Below are positions 25,989-34,393 of a stretch of 64,000 nucleotides of DNA, in pieces. The DNA is taken from NCBI GenBank assembly GCA_002842035.1, contig PHBP01000011.1, forward strand, positions 1-64,000, written 5' to 3'. Both the position numbers and the translations under genes were made by a program. Below the pieces are notes generated by a model. The model worked only from the letters and a program-made list of their open reading frames with translations. It did no database searches and was not told the DNA's origin. Every line of letters begins with the position of its first letter. The stretch's first letter is position 1. Origin of the DNA: Candidatus Cloacimonetes bacterium HGW-Cloacimonetes-2 (GTDB lineage: Bacteria; Cloacimonadota; Cloacimonadia; Cloacimonadales; Cloacimonadaceae).

Positions 25989-27905
25989 TCAGTGCTTGGG
26001 GTGGGAAAACTCAATGACCAGTATTGTAATGTCGTCGTATTGTTTATCAGGATTGGAAAATTTGCGTGCAGCGCTCAGGATCGCCTTGGCAGTGGTTTCG
26101 GGATTGGGATTCTGAAGCTTGGCGATTGTCTCCTCAAGGCGTTCTATCCCAAAGAAGTTTTCACTGCTACTCATCGACTCGGTGATGCCATCGGTTACAA
26201 GAATGATCTCATCCGTGGGATCAAGTTGCAAGCTGCTACCTCCGATCTTTAGATTAGGAAACACTCCCAATGCTGTGGAATGCGTCTCGGCAAGCTTTTG
26301 GTACTGGTTATTTGCTTTTCGGATGAATAGCGGAACGTGCCCGGCATTGGTATAGCTCAATCTGCCGGATTTGAGATCGATAAAACCGAGGATTATAGTG
26401 ACAAAATTTGATTCGATATTATTGCTGCACAGGAAATTATTCAGATCAGCAGCTAGTTCCTGTGGCGTCTGGAAACTGGCACCTTTGGCGCGTATATGGG
26501 TGCTTACCATCGTCATCGTCATTGCAGCCACAATCCCTTTTCCTACCACATCAGCGATAGCAAAGCAGAAGGTATTATCATCAATGGCAAAATAATCGTA
26601 CAGATCGCCGCCGATGTCCCCTGCCGGCTCTAGAATCCCATGGATTCTGAGGCAATCGTGGAACTGATTTGTCGAGACGTTTCTGGGGATCAGGTTGCGC
26701 TGGATGGTCGATGCGAAAAGAACTTCGGTCATTATGCGGTTTTTTTCTTCGGTAGTCTTTCGCAGGTTTTCGATATAATCCGAGAGTGAATCTCTCATCG
26801 TCTCGAATGAATTGGTAAGCATCTGTAACTCATAGAAATCGCTGGAATGAGGGATCACAGTATCGAAATCTCCGGAGCCCACTCGTTCCACAGCGGCTGT
26901 GAGTGCTGAAAGTGGTTTATTGATGTGCCTGATACGCAATAAGAGTATTACAGCAAGCAAGAGAAAAGCAATTGCAGATGCAATACCCTGGATCAGAGTC
27001 AGTAGATTCAGATCCCGGAAGATGGTCCGCTCACTCATTAGCACTGCCAAAGACCAACCGTTGGATTTGAGCGGAGCGTAGGTAATCCAGTAATCCTCAA
27101 ACATATGCTTACCGCCCAGTTTCTGCACACCGCTACGTCCATAGATCATATCCTGCCCTATCTTGCGCAGTTCTTCATCATTGTATTCTTCTGCCAGAGA
27201 GAATATGCCGTAATTCATTACCAGACTATCGATCTGGCTGGAAACGAATGTGCCGTTGTTGGTGAGGAGTAGCATCTTACCGATTTGTTGGCGAGAGTCG
27301 GTACTGATCATCTGCTGTAGTTTTGAAAGCTGGGTATCGAGCCGCAGGATGCCGATGTATCGACCATTACTGATTATCGGAATAGAATATGAACTGATCA
27401 GAGTCTGACTGCCAGCCCTGTCATACCAGGGCTCAGACCAGCGCTGTTCACCGCTCATTATCGGTATCTGATACCAATCCTCATAGGGATATTCCTCTGG
27501 ATTAAGTATATTCACAACCAGTTCAGTATTTCTAACAAAATACACTTGGGCTCGCGGCTGATTTTGGATGCTCGGTTCATAAGCCATGCACAATGAGCTG
27601 ATGTCAGGATTTTCTCTCAGGGCTGCTGCCACCATAAGCTGAAACTGCTCTCCGGTGATCAAGCCTGCCTGCACAGAATAGCGTATATTACGGGCCAGAA
27701 GCTGGATTCTGGAGAGTTTACCCTCGATACGATTGATATTCTCATTCACAAGCAGAGAGACGGTATTTGAGGCGTTTGCTCTCATAACTCCGCTCATCAG
27801 GAAATGCGTCACAGAGATCTGCACTACCGTGATCAGTAGAATAAACAGAGAGATGAATGCCACTACCTGGTAGGTAAGGCTTTTGCTTCTGAGCCTACGG
27901 AGCAT
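25989..27905 (-). CDS. Membrane sensor with SpoIIE-type PP2C phosphatase output
   Basis: I choose the ATG at 27905, just before the end of the upstream gene, giving 638 residues. Two membrane segments (about 10-33 and 295-318) flank a periplasmic Cache-like domain of about 260 residues (with WYQIPIMSGEQRWSEPWYD). Next come a HAMP region (RHINKPLSALTAAVERVGSGDFD), a coiled linker, and a SpoIIE/RsbU phosphatase (GILEPAGDIGGDLYDYF, AIADVVGKGIVAAM, TNAGHVPLF, VTDGITE, DDITILVIE). The metal-binding Asp residues are present. It would dephosphorylate an anti-anti-sigma factor or similar target, none of which is encoded nearby. It is coupled to a solute-binding lipoprotein. Confidence 0.9.
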   Translation of the reverse strand: MLRRLRSKSLTYQVVAFISLFILLITVVQISVTHFLMSGVMRANASNTVSLLVNENINRIEGKLSRIQLLARNIRYSVQAGLITGEQFQLMVAAALRENPDISSLCMAYEPSIQNQPRAQVYFVRNTELVVNILNPEEYPYEDWYQIPIMSGEQRWSEPWYDRAGSQTLISSYSIPIISNGRYIGILRLDTQLSKLQQMISTDSRQQIGKMLLLTNNGTFVSSQIDSLVMNYGIFSLAEEYNDEELRKIGQDMIYGRSGVQKLGGKHMFEDYWITYAPLKSNGWSLAVLMSERTIFRDLNLLTLIQGIASAIAFLLLAVILLLRIRHINKPLSALTAAVERVGSGDFDTVIPHSSDFYELQMLTNSFETMRDSLSDYIENLRKTTEEKNRIMTEVLFASTIQRNLIPRNVSTNQFHDCLRIHGILEPAGDIGGDLYDYFAIDDNTFCFAIADVVGKGIVAAMTMTMVSTHIRAKGASFQTPQELAADLNNFLCSNNIESNFVTIILGFIDLKSGRLSYTNAGHVPLFIRKANNQYQKLAETHSTALGVFPNLKIGGSSLQLDPTDEIILVTDGITESMSSSENFFGIERLEETIAKLQNPNPETTAKAILSAARKFSNPDKQYDDITILVIEFSHPKH

Positions 27906-28959
27906 TGGGCACAAACCTCTTGTATTCAATAGGAGTGGTAAGCTGGCCATTCTCCAGCAGCAGGGCTTGAGCTTGGTCAAACGAGTCCTTTTGGAGCTTG
28001 CCAACTACACCGGGCTTTGCCAGTACTATATCTCTCATCTCCTGCAGCATCCAGCGCTGATGCGGTCGGTTTGCAGGGATATGGTCTCTGCGCATTATAT
28101 CCAGGACTATCTCCAGAGCTTCCTCTTCGTGGTTGATTGCATACAGCCAGCCTTCCATAGTGGCTTCGGCAAAATCTCTGCTGAGTTCTTTATTTTTGAG
28201 GAAAAACTCTTCTGTGCAGTATATACCATCCTCTGGAATATCCAGACCCTGTTCGCTCATTCTTACCAGAAACAGCTCCTCATAATCGATTCCGGCTTGA
28301 TAGATACGGTGAAGCTCGTTGTAACTCATCACGTTCATCGCATCAATCGGGCCCTTGAGAAAGAGATTGATCGAGTAATCAATCGGAATGACCTGAACTT
28401 CGAGTTTGTTCCTCTGCAAGAATATATTGGTGAGATCTCTAAATTCTGAATGCCATAGACCTATCTTTTTGTAGTTTAGATCTTCAATGCTCTCAATACC
28501 GCGCTCGCGCTTGGCAGCGAGCATCAATGAAGATTTCTGGGAGATCTGGCCTAAGTTTACCAGGAACTTACCATCTCTGTTGTGGCGCATCGCAGTAAGT
28601 AAAAACAATGTTGAGAAATCAGTACTGCCTGTACTAAGCGCCGGAATCACCGGAGCATTAGGCCCACCGTTCTGGATTATCACATCCAGGCCAAAGCGCT
28701 CATAGATACCTTTCTCAAGAGCTACATAGAAACCGGCGAACTGAGTTTGATGAGTCCATTGAGGTAAGAAACGTACAACCCGATAATCTCTTCGGGAGCG
28801 GGAATTGTAATAGTGACGATGTCCATCCGTGCTCTCAGTATCCTTTGAACTACAGCTATAGCAAGATAGGGACACAAATCCCGTCAAGAGCAATAGCAAT
28901 ATTGCTCTGATGCCAATTCTCTCAGCTTTGAAAAAACTAAACCTGAAGCGTATGAACAA
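27895..28959 (-). CDS. NMT1/THI5-like substrate-binding lipoprotein
   Basis: The 354 residues start at a TTG (28959) with GGAG five bases upstream. A signal peptide ends in a Cys-rich lipobox-like LSCYSCS (about 31-37). The rest is a type-2 periplasmic binding fold of the SsuA/THI5 class: WTHQTQFAGFYVALEKGIYERFGLDV (about 67-92), then GSTDFSTLF and a KKIGLW strand. Usually such proteins feed an ABC importer, but no permease or ATPase is adjacent. The stop overlaps the start of the sensor phosphatase, so it may present a ligand to that sensor (inference). Confidence 0.87.
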   Translation of the reverse strand: MFIRFRFSFFKAERIGIRAILLLLLTGFVSLSCYSCSSKDTESTDGHRHYYNSRSRRDYRVVRFLPQWTHQTQFAGFYVALEKGIYERFGLDVIIQNGGPNAPVIPALSTGSTDFSTLFLLTAMRHNRDGKFLVNLGQISQKSSLMLAAKRERGIESIEDLNYKKIGLWHSEFRDLTNIFLQRNKLEVQVIPIDYSINLFLKGPIDAMNVMSYNELHRIYQAGIDYEELFLVRMSEQGLDIPEDGIYCTEEFFLKNKELSRDFAEATMEGWLYAINHEEEALEIVLDIMRRDHIPANRPHQRWMLQEMRDIVLAKPGVVGKLQKDSFDQAQALLLENGQLTTPIEYKRFVPNAP

Positions 28960-29217
28960 TCAAACTCCAATTACACAGGAATTGGTCAAAAATCAGATAC
29001 ACAAATTCCTAATCCAAAACCGATGAACACTAAGGATATCTCAGCATCCAAGGCTGGAACTATTGCGCAAGAGAAAAAGACCCTTAAACGTCGATAATAG
29101 CCATGATAGACGTTGATAGACGTCAACAGCACACTGTCAGACTATCAGAATCTTTTGTAATATATGAAGATAGCCTGGATGAAATCACTTGATAATCTTG
29201 CAATAAATTACGTGACC

Positions 29218-29520
29218 TTATCTGATGAAGCTTATCTTTGATCGGACAGCAAGCTGCTTACCGGTCTTTAGTACTGCCGGATATACTCCATTTGCGTAGA
29301 ACTCACCCCGGAAATCTCAACCATCACACTCAAGAGATTGGGTAGTGCTGTTCGTCGTATCTACCGGGATGGTTCGCAGCAATTGTCCTCTCAGTTTATA
29401 TAGCTTGAACTCTCTGTTCTGATGGTCTCTCGTTGTGTGTAGCAAGACCTCAATCCTGGTACTGACACCTCGTTGAGGGATTTATCTGAGAACTAAAGGC
29501 TCTGTCAAGCTTTGTTCCGT
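29218..29520 (-). pseudogene. Decayed T9SS C-terminal sorting domain
   Basis: Reading the minus strand with a stop at 29220-29218 gives FKLYKLRGQLLRTIPVD, then TQSLECDG-stop-DFRGEFYANGVYPAVLKTG and SKISFIR. This matches the plan of type IX sorting domains (IYNxxGQLVRT ... WDGxDxxGxxVxSGVYxxxLxxG ... KxxxIR). A TGA interrupts where Trp, Arg or Lys usually stands, and another stop lies upstream; the homologous frame seems to shift near 29470 (NPSTR in the alternative frame). I read it as the tail of a lost secreted-protein gene. The upstream remainder to 29640 is not recognisable. Confidence 0.7.
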
Positions 29521-29659
29521 ATGAAGAACCGCTTACATCATAACTTGCTGATGCTTTTCTGCCAAGTGCTTTGTATGTACTAATTGATTGAGATATTGTA
29601 GATAAAGACCGATTGATAAAGGGATTCTTGCAGGCTGCACTCTCCCTTCTTACTGCATA

Positions 29660-29762
29660 GACTATCGGATATCAAAAGCAATTCAAGAGCAAATCAAGTG
29701 GAACGTCATTCGACTTGATTTCCTCTTGATTTGCTCTTGATTTGCTTTTGTCTATAGGGAAG
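29660..29762. repeat. 11-bp-periodic palindromic repeat, copy E
   Basis: Seven units in exact register: TCAAAAGCAAT (29672-29682), TCAAGAGCAAA, TCAAGTGGAAC, GTCATTCGACT, TGATTTCCTCT, TGATTTGCTCT, TGATTTGCTTT (ending 29748). Left and right halves are inverted copies. Outer flanks CTTACTGCATAGAC and GTCTATAGGGAAGCAGTAAG are also inverted with an interruption. It starts about 60 bases after the pyrG stop. Its units match copy B (9785-9861). The remainder of the gap 28960-29809 holds the sorting-domain relic and no gene. Confidence 0.9.
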
Positions 29763-29809
29763 CAGTAAGGATAAGCTGACCCACGATCACTTGTTAGATG
29801 TCCGTAGTC

Positions 29810-31399
29810 TCACTTTATAGCCGCCTTTACGAAATCTCTAAATAGCGGATGTGGTCTGTTTGGTCTCGACTTGAATTCGGGATGAAACTGCACTCCGACA
29901 TAGAACTTTTTCGCAGGCAGCTCAATCATCTCGACCAGGAGATTATCCTGAGAAGTCCCGACAATACGCATTCCTTTTTGCTCCATTATCTCCCGATAGG
30001 CATTATTAAACTCATAGCGGTGGCGATGACGTTCGTGGATCAGTTGTTTCCCGTAAGCCTTGTAGGAGAGGCTGTCTTTCTTGAGCAAGCAATCATAAGA
30101 ACCCAGCCTCATAGTGCCGCCAACTTTATCTATATAAAGCTGATCTTCCATCAAGTGAATCACCGGATGCGCCACTGTCTCGTCAAATTCGGTGCTATTA
30201 CTATCTTTCAATCCGCAGACGTTTTGGGCATACTCAATCGCCGCAACCTGCATCCCCAGGCATATCCCAAAGAGCGGTATATCATTAGTTCTGGCATATT
30301 CGGCAATAGCGATCTTACCCTCAATTCCACGAATCCCAAATCCACCAGGGATCAGGATGCCATCTACATCAGCAAATTCCTTGTTCAAATCACCCGGCTT
30401 GAAGTTTCTCTCCGAATCCACCCACTTTAAGACCAGCTTTCTCTTGTGAAAAGCAGCCGAATGTCTGAGGGCTTCCTCGACACTCTTGTAAGCATCCTGA
30501 TGCTTTACATACTTACCGCAGACGGCTATGGTGACTTTGTCTGTAGGATTTGTGCTATTGTGCAAATATTCATTCCAATCATCCAGATGCATAGGCTTGC
30601 ATTCCAGCTGAAAGTGCTTGCATATCAGCTCCGGCAGTCCAGCTTTGAGGAAGGTCATCGGCACTTCATAGACGCATTTGACGTCGATCGCATTGATCAC
30701 GTTCTTCGTCGGGACGTTGGTAAATAGAGCTATCTTTCCATAAATCTCATCCTCAAACGGCTTTTCGCTACGACAGCAGAGTATATCCGGCTGAATACCT
30801 ATCTCGCGGAGTTTTACGGCGCTATGCTGAGTAGGCTTGGTCTTCAATTCACCCGCTGCTTTGATATATGGCACATAGGTCAAGAGCACAAATAGTGTAT
30901 TGTCGGTACCCAGATCAAGCCTGAGCTGTCTGATCGCTTCCACAAAGGGCAAGCTCTCAATATCACCGATTGTTCCGCCAATCTCAGTGATCACGATATC
31001 ATACTTGTCACTCAGCTTTTGGATACGGCTCTTGATCTCATTGGTAACATGCGGGATCACCTGAACGGTTTTCCCCAGATAGACACCTTTGCGTTCATTC
31101 TGCAGTACGCTCTCGTAAATCTGCCCTGCGCTGCAGCTTGAGTGTTTGCTGAGGGCTTCATCCACGAATCTCTCGTAATGCCCCAGATCCAGATCTGTCT
31201 CCGCACCATCATCGGTCACAAAGACCTCTCCGTGTTGAAAGGGACTCATAGTCCCCGGATCAACATTCAGGTAAGGATCAAACTTTTGCAAGCCTACCTT
31301 GTAACCCATAGACTTCAGCAGCAGACCTATCGATGCTGTTGCAATGCCTTTCCCCAGTGAAGATAAAACCCCGCCCATTACGAATATGTATTTGGCCAT
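29810..31399 (-). CDS. pyrG: CTP synthase
   Basis: It aminates UTP to CTP with glutamine. The 529 residues match the family. The synthetase domain opens MGGVLSSLGKGIATASIG (P-loop-like, residues 8-25) and has FVTDDGAETDLDLGHYERF. The class I glutaminase domain has PGGFGIRG, the nucleophile in FGICLGMQ (about residue 380) and the C-terminal GVQFHPEF with catalytic His and Glu. GGGAG precedes the ATG. A strong terminator ends only 26 bases upstream of the start codon, leaving no room for a promoter between them. Confidence 0.97.
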   Translation of the reverse strand: MAKYIFVMGGVLSSLGKGIATASIGLLLKSMGYKVGLQKFDPYLNVDPGTMSPFQHGEVFVTDDGAETDLDLGHYERFVDEALSKHSSCSAGQIYESVLQNERKGVYLGKTVQVIPHVTNEIKSRIQKLSDKYDIVITEIGGTIGDIESLPFVEAIRQLRLDLGTDNTLFVLLTYVPYIKAAGELKTKPTQHSAVKLREIGIQPDILCCRSEKPFEDEIYGKIALFTNVPTKNVINAIDVKCVYEVPMTFLKAGLPELICKHFQLECKPMHLDDWNEYLHNSTNPTDKVTIAVCGKYVKHQDAYKSVEEALRHSAAFHKRKLVLKWVDSERNFKPGDLNKEFADVDGILIPGGFGIRGIEGKIAIAEYARTNDIPLFGICLGMQVAAIEYAQNVCGLKDSNSTEFDETVAHPVIHLMEDQLYIDKVGGTMRLGSYDCLLKKDSLSYKAYGKQLIHERHRHRYEFNNAYREIMEQKGMRIVGTSQDNLLVEMIELPAKKFYVGVQFHPEFKSRPNRPHPLFRDFVKAAIK

Positions 31400-31425
31400 T
31401 AATCACTCCCGGTAATTGTGTTCAT

Positions 31426-31457
31426 AAAAAAAAGAGGCGGGACTGCTATCCCGCCTC
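31426..31457 (-). terminator. Strong terminator between the aminotransferase gene and pyrG
   Basis: On the minus strand GAGGCGGGA pairs perfectly with TCCCGCCTC around a six-base loop and is followed by eight T residues. It lies 8 bases after the aminotransferase stop and 26 bases before the pyrG start, so it could also act as an attenuator for pyrG. Confidence 0.92.
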
Positions 31458-31465
31458 AAGTCAAT

Positions 31466-32710
31466 CTAGCATATTGGCTTTAGTTCAGCCAAAGATTCTT
31501 TGATCATATCTACTGTGTACTGCAGATCATCATAGCTGTGACGATAGCAGATATAGCCGTGGTGGTAAGGCTGCAGGAAGACCTTTCTGCGGATAAGCTG
31601 AGTGTAAAACTCGTTACGGAGCTTCTTATACAACCCGGTCTCATCTTTGGGGAAAGTCACAAAGGGCATCCAGGGTGAACCGCTGAATGCAGCAGGGATG
31701 CCTGATTCATTTATCACGTTCTGAACTCTTTCGCCAAACCATACGCCCTTGGCAGCGATATCATCCAGTACCTTATCACGCTCGAGGATCTCAATCGTCT
31801 TGAGAGCTGCGATCTGGGCATCCGTATTGGGGAAGAAAGTCGAGGACAGGAAGACCTTGTCAACCATCACGCTCATTATCTCCCTCTTGCCGACTAGCGC
31901 TGCAACGGCATAACCATTTGCCATTGCTTTGCCTACCGTTGTGAGATCAGGTGTTACTCCAAAGTACTTCTGCGCTCCACCGATCGAGCATCTGAAACCA
32001 CTGCGAATCTCATCAAAGATCAGCACGCAGCCATATTGATCGGCAAGCTTGCGGACTCCCTCAAGGTAACCCGGAGCAGGCATCTGCACATCAGCAGCCA
32101 GGGGATGACCCACTGGTGTGATAATGATTCCTGCCATATCTCCGGAATTGGCTTTGAGGATATCTTCCAGTTGATCCAGGTCATTGTAATGGAACTCGAT
32201 GATATCTTCATAGAGCTTCTGCGGAATACCGCCCTTTACTTCTACGCACCAGTCGTGCCAGCCATGATATCCGCAACGCGCGATCTTGGTCTTGCCTGTA
32301 TAAGCTCTGGCAGTTCTAACCGCTATCGTAGTAGCATCAGAGCCAGTCTTGACCATAGCTGCCATCTCGCAAGAAGGGATACAATCGATCAGCTTCTCGA
32401 TCAGGGTATTGGTGATCTCCTGAGTAAGGCTAAAGCAGAATCCTTTATTTTTAATCTGCTCGATCACTGCATTATCGACCTCTTCTTCACGATAACCCAG
32501 AATAATCGGACCATAGGCGCAAAGGTAATCAATATATTCATTGCCATCGACGTCGGTTACGCGACCGCCTTTGGCATGATCAAAGAAGATTGGATATTCG
32601 CCGGGAACGAAGTTGTAAGGTCTGCGAATGCCTGCGACTCCTCCGGGAGCCAAGCGCTTGGCATCTTCAAACATTGCCATACTTTTTGTAAGATTGAGTT
32701 TATCTGCCAC
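31466..32710 (-). CDS. Class III aminotransferase, probably acyl-CoA beta-transaminase (Kat-like)
   Basis: The 414 residues form a fold-type I PLP enzyme of the glutamate-1-semialdehyde mutase branch: SDATTIAVRTARAYTGKTKI (phosphate/PLP site, about 123-142), YHGWHDW (about 147-153), IFDEIRSGFR (about 229-238) and the PLP Lys in TTVGKAMANG (about 257-266). The heme genes expected of HemL are absent and a thiolase is directly upstream. From established work, Cloacimonas has a 3-aminobutyryl-CoA transaminase (Kat) in lysine fermentation, yielding acetoacetyl-CoA, which thiolase cleaves. The assignment to Kat is inference from this context. Confidence 0.75.
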   Translation of the reverse strand: MADKLNLTKSMAMFEDAKRLAPGGVAGIRRPYNFVPGEYPIFFDHAKGGRVTDVDGNEYIDYLCAYGPIILGYREEEVDNAVIEQIKNKGFCFSLTQEITNTLIEKLIDCIPSCEMAAMVKTGSDATTIAVRTARAYTGKTKIARCGYHGWHDWCVEVKGGIPQKLYEDIIEFHYNDLDQLEDILKANSGDMAGIIITPVGHPLAADVQMPAPGYLEGVRKLADQYGCVLIFDEIRSGFRCSIGGAQKYFGVTPDLTTVGKAMANGYAVAALVGKREIMSVMVDKVFLSSTFFPNTDAQIAALKTIEILERDKVLDDIAAKGVWFGERVQNVINESGIPAAFSGSPWMPFVTFPKDETGLYKKLRNEFYTQLIRRKVFLQPYHHGYICYRHSYDDLQYTVDMIKESLAELKPIC

Positions 32711-33916
32711 TTAATCCTCCTCTATTGTCCAGATCGTTGCGATTCCCATCCCACCACCGATGCAGAGGGATGCCAAGCCTTTGTGAAGCCCACGCTTCTT
32801 CATCTCGTGAAGCAGGCTCACCACAATACGGGCACCGCTGCAACCGATCGGATGACCGAGCGCGATAGCTCCACCATTGACGTTTACTTTCTCGGGATCT
32901 ATCTTGCCAATACCTTCTTGCTCCAAGCCCTTGAGGACTGCCAGAGACTGTGCGGCAAACGCCTCATTGAGCTCGGCAAGCTCGATATCTTCCAGCTTGC
33001 TTGCTGTCTTATCCAGGACTTTTTTGATCGCCGGGACAGGTCCATAGCCCATTATCGCCGGATCAACGCCCGCGGAAGCGCTATTCTCAAAATACGCCAT
33101 TATAGGCAAACCCAGCTCTTTTGCCTTGTCTTCGCTCATCATCAGGATCATAGCAGCGCCATCGTTGATACCGCTCGCATTGGCGGCTGTCACTGTGCCA
33201 TCGCTCTTGAAAGCGGGACGCAATTTGCCAAGACCCTCAGCAGTAACGCCGGCTCTGGGAAACTCATCTTTATCGATCACGATCGGATCGCCCTTGCGCT
33301 GGGGAATAATTACCGGAACGATCTCATCTTTAAAGCGTCCGGATGCCATTGCAGCTTCCGTGCGATTCTGCGAGAGAGCGGCAAACCTATCCTGTTCTTC
33401 GCGGCTGAGATTAAACTTCTCTGCCAGATTTTCTGCCGTGATCCCCATATGATAGTTGTTGAAGATGTCCGTCAGCCCATCGTGAACCATCAGATCCATA
33501 ATGGACTTATCGCCCATTCTGGCACCCCATCGTGCATCCATCAGCGCGTAAGGGATCTGGCTCATATTCTCGGTGCCGCCAGCGATGATCACATCAGCCT
33601 CACCGCTACCGATCATTAATGCTGCCAGACTGATCGCCTTCATACCAGAGCCGCAGACCTTGTTCACTGTAAAAGCGGGGATATGATTGGGGATTCCAGC
33701 GCCAATGGCGACCTGACGGGAGATGTTTTGGCCATAACCGGCTCCGCAGACGTTTCCGATGATCACTTCATCGATCAGCTCAGGCTTGATCCCGGTCTCG
33801 CCCAGGATTGCTTTGAGTACTGTAACGCCAAGATTTACAGCGGATACATCTTTGAACACTCCGCCAAAGCTTCCGATCGCGGTACGCTTGGCAGATACGA
33901 CAACTGCTCTTCTCAT
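32711..33916 (-). CDS. Acetyl-CoA C-acetyltransferase (thiolase)
   Basis: The ATG at 33916 (GGAGG five bases upstream) starts the canonical [19 protein letters not shown] and gives 401 residues. The acyl-carrying Cys lies in [11 protein letters not shown] (about residue 89), the catalytic His in [17 protein letters not shown] (about 357), and the second Cys in CIGGGMG (about 387). It condenses or cleaves acetoacetyl-CoA. The stop abuts the aminotransferase start with no gap, so the pair is one operon. This fits the terminal step of a lysine or butyrate-type fermentation. Confidence 0.93.
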   Translation of the reverse strand: MRRAVVVSAKRTAIGSFGGVFKDVSAVNLGVTVLKAILGETGIKPELIDEVIIGNVCGAGYGQNISRQVAIGAGIPNHIPAFTVNKVCGSGMKAISLAALMIGSGEADVIIAGGTENMSQIPYALMDARWGARMGDKSIMDLMVHDGLTDIFNNYHMGITAENLAEKFNLSREEQDRFAALSQNRTEAAMASGRFKDEIVPVIIPQRKGDPIVIDKDEFPRAGVTAEGLGKLRPAFKSDGTVTAANASGINDGAAMILMMSEDKAKELGLPIMAYFENSASAGVDPAIMGYGPVPAIKKVLDKTASKLEDIELAELNEAFAAQSLAVLKGLEQEGIGKIDPEKVNVNGGAIALGHPIGCSGARIVVSLLHEMKKRGLHKGLASLCIGGGMGIATIWTIEED

Positions 33917-34076
33917 TGAGACCTCCAGTTTTCTTTTTGTTATTTTCCCCAACTTTAAAGAAGAGCCTTTTTTAGTCAACTGCAATTTAGCCCTATTTTT
34001 TCTTGGCTCAGGTATCCACTCGGACGCTGATCAATCCTTAAAGCTTGCCCTGCAAGCCTTAGCACCAGGCAGTCTT

Positions 34077-34273
34077 GTCTCTCTCAAAGCAGCCACCTGT
34101 GCAGCGCCAGCGCAGCAGCTGAGAATCCCCTGTCTCACAGCAGAATCACAGGGGATTCACAGGGGCTGTACAGGTGGCTGCTTCGAGAGAGGCTCATATC
34201 CCCCTCCTTCGATGGATGCTTGTATCCTGCTTCTATCCTGCTTGAATCCTGCTTGAACAGGCATCATCGAGAT
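34077..34273. repeat. 11-bp-periodic palindromic repeat, copy F
   Basis: This is the largest copy. Outer arms of about 24 bases (34077-34100 and 34170-34193) are inverted with two mismatches. Inside are GAATCCCCTGT (34123-34133) and, in 11-bp register, ACAGGGGATTC (34148), ACAGGGGCTGT (34159) and ACAGGTGGCTG (34170). A second block follows: TGGATGCTTGT (34213), ATCCTGCTTCT, ATCCTGCTTGA twice (to 34256), ACAGGCATCAT (34257-34267). Copy A at 291-485 has the same blocks. It lies downstream of meaB; the rest of 33917-34393 shows no gene. Confidence 0.9.
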
Positions 34274-34393
34274 TGTTTCCCAATAACTTAGACACGTCGA
34301 TTGGATAGGGAAGCTGGTGACAGGGACATATTTTGGATGGCTAGAAAGCTTGCTGGGATTGGGATTATGAATCTGCTGGGGAGAGTGTAAGTC

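Noticed and set aside
29080-29140. GATAGACGT repeated twice near a possible palindrome
   Set aside because: The period is 10 rather than 11, there are only two units, and no inverted half is clear, so I did not count it as an eighth element.
31466-32710. Calling the aminotransferase hemL
   Set aside because: No heme genes are nearby and the abutting thiolase fits a beta-transaminase role better, though sequence alone does not exclude HemL.
32036-33619. Long plus-strand frame (527 codons) opposite the aminotransferase and thiolase genes
   Set aside because: It is antisense to two clearly conserved genes, its product is Cys/His-rich without motifs, and it has no ribosome-binding site of note.
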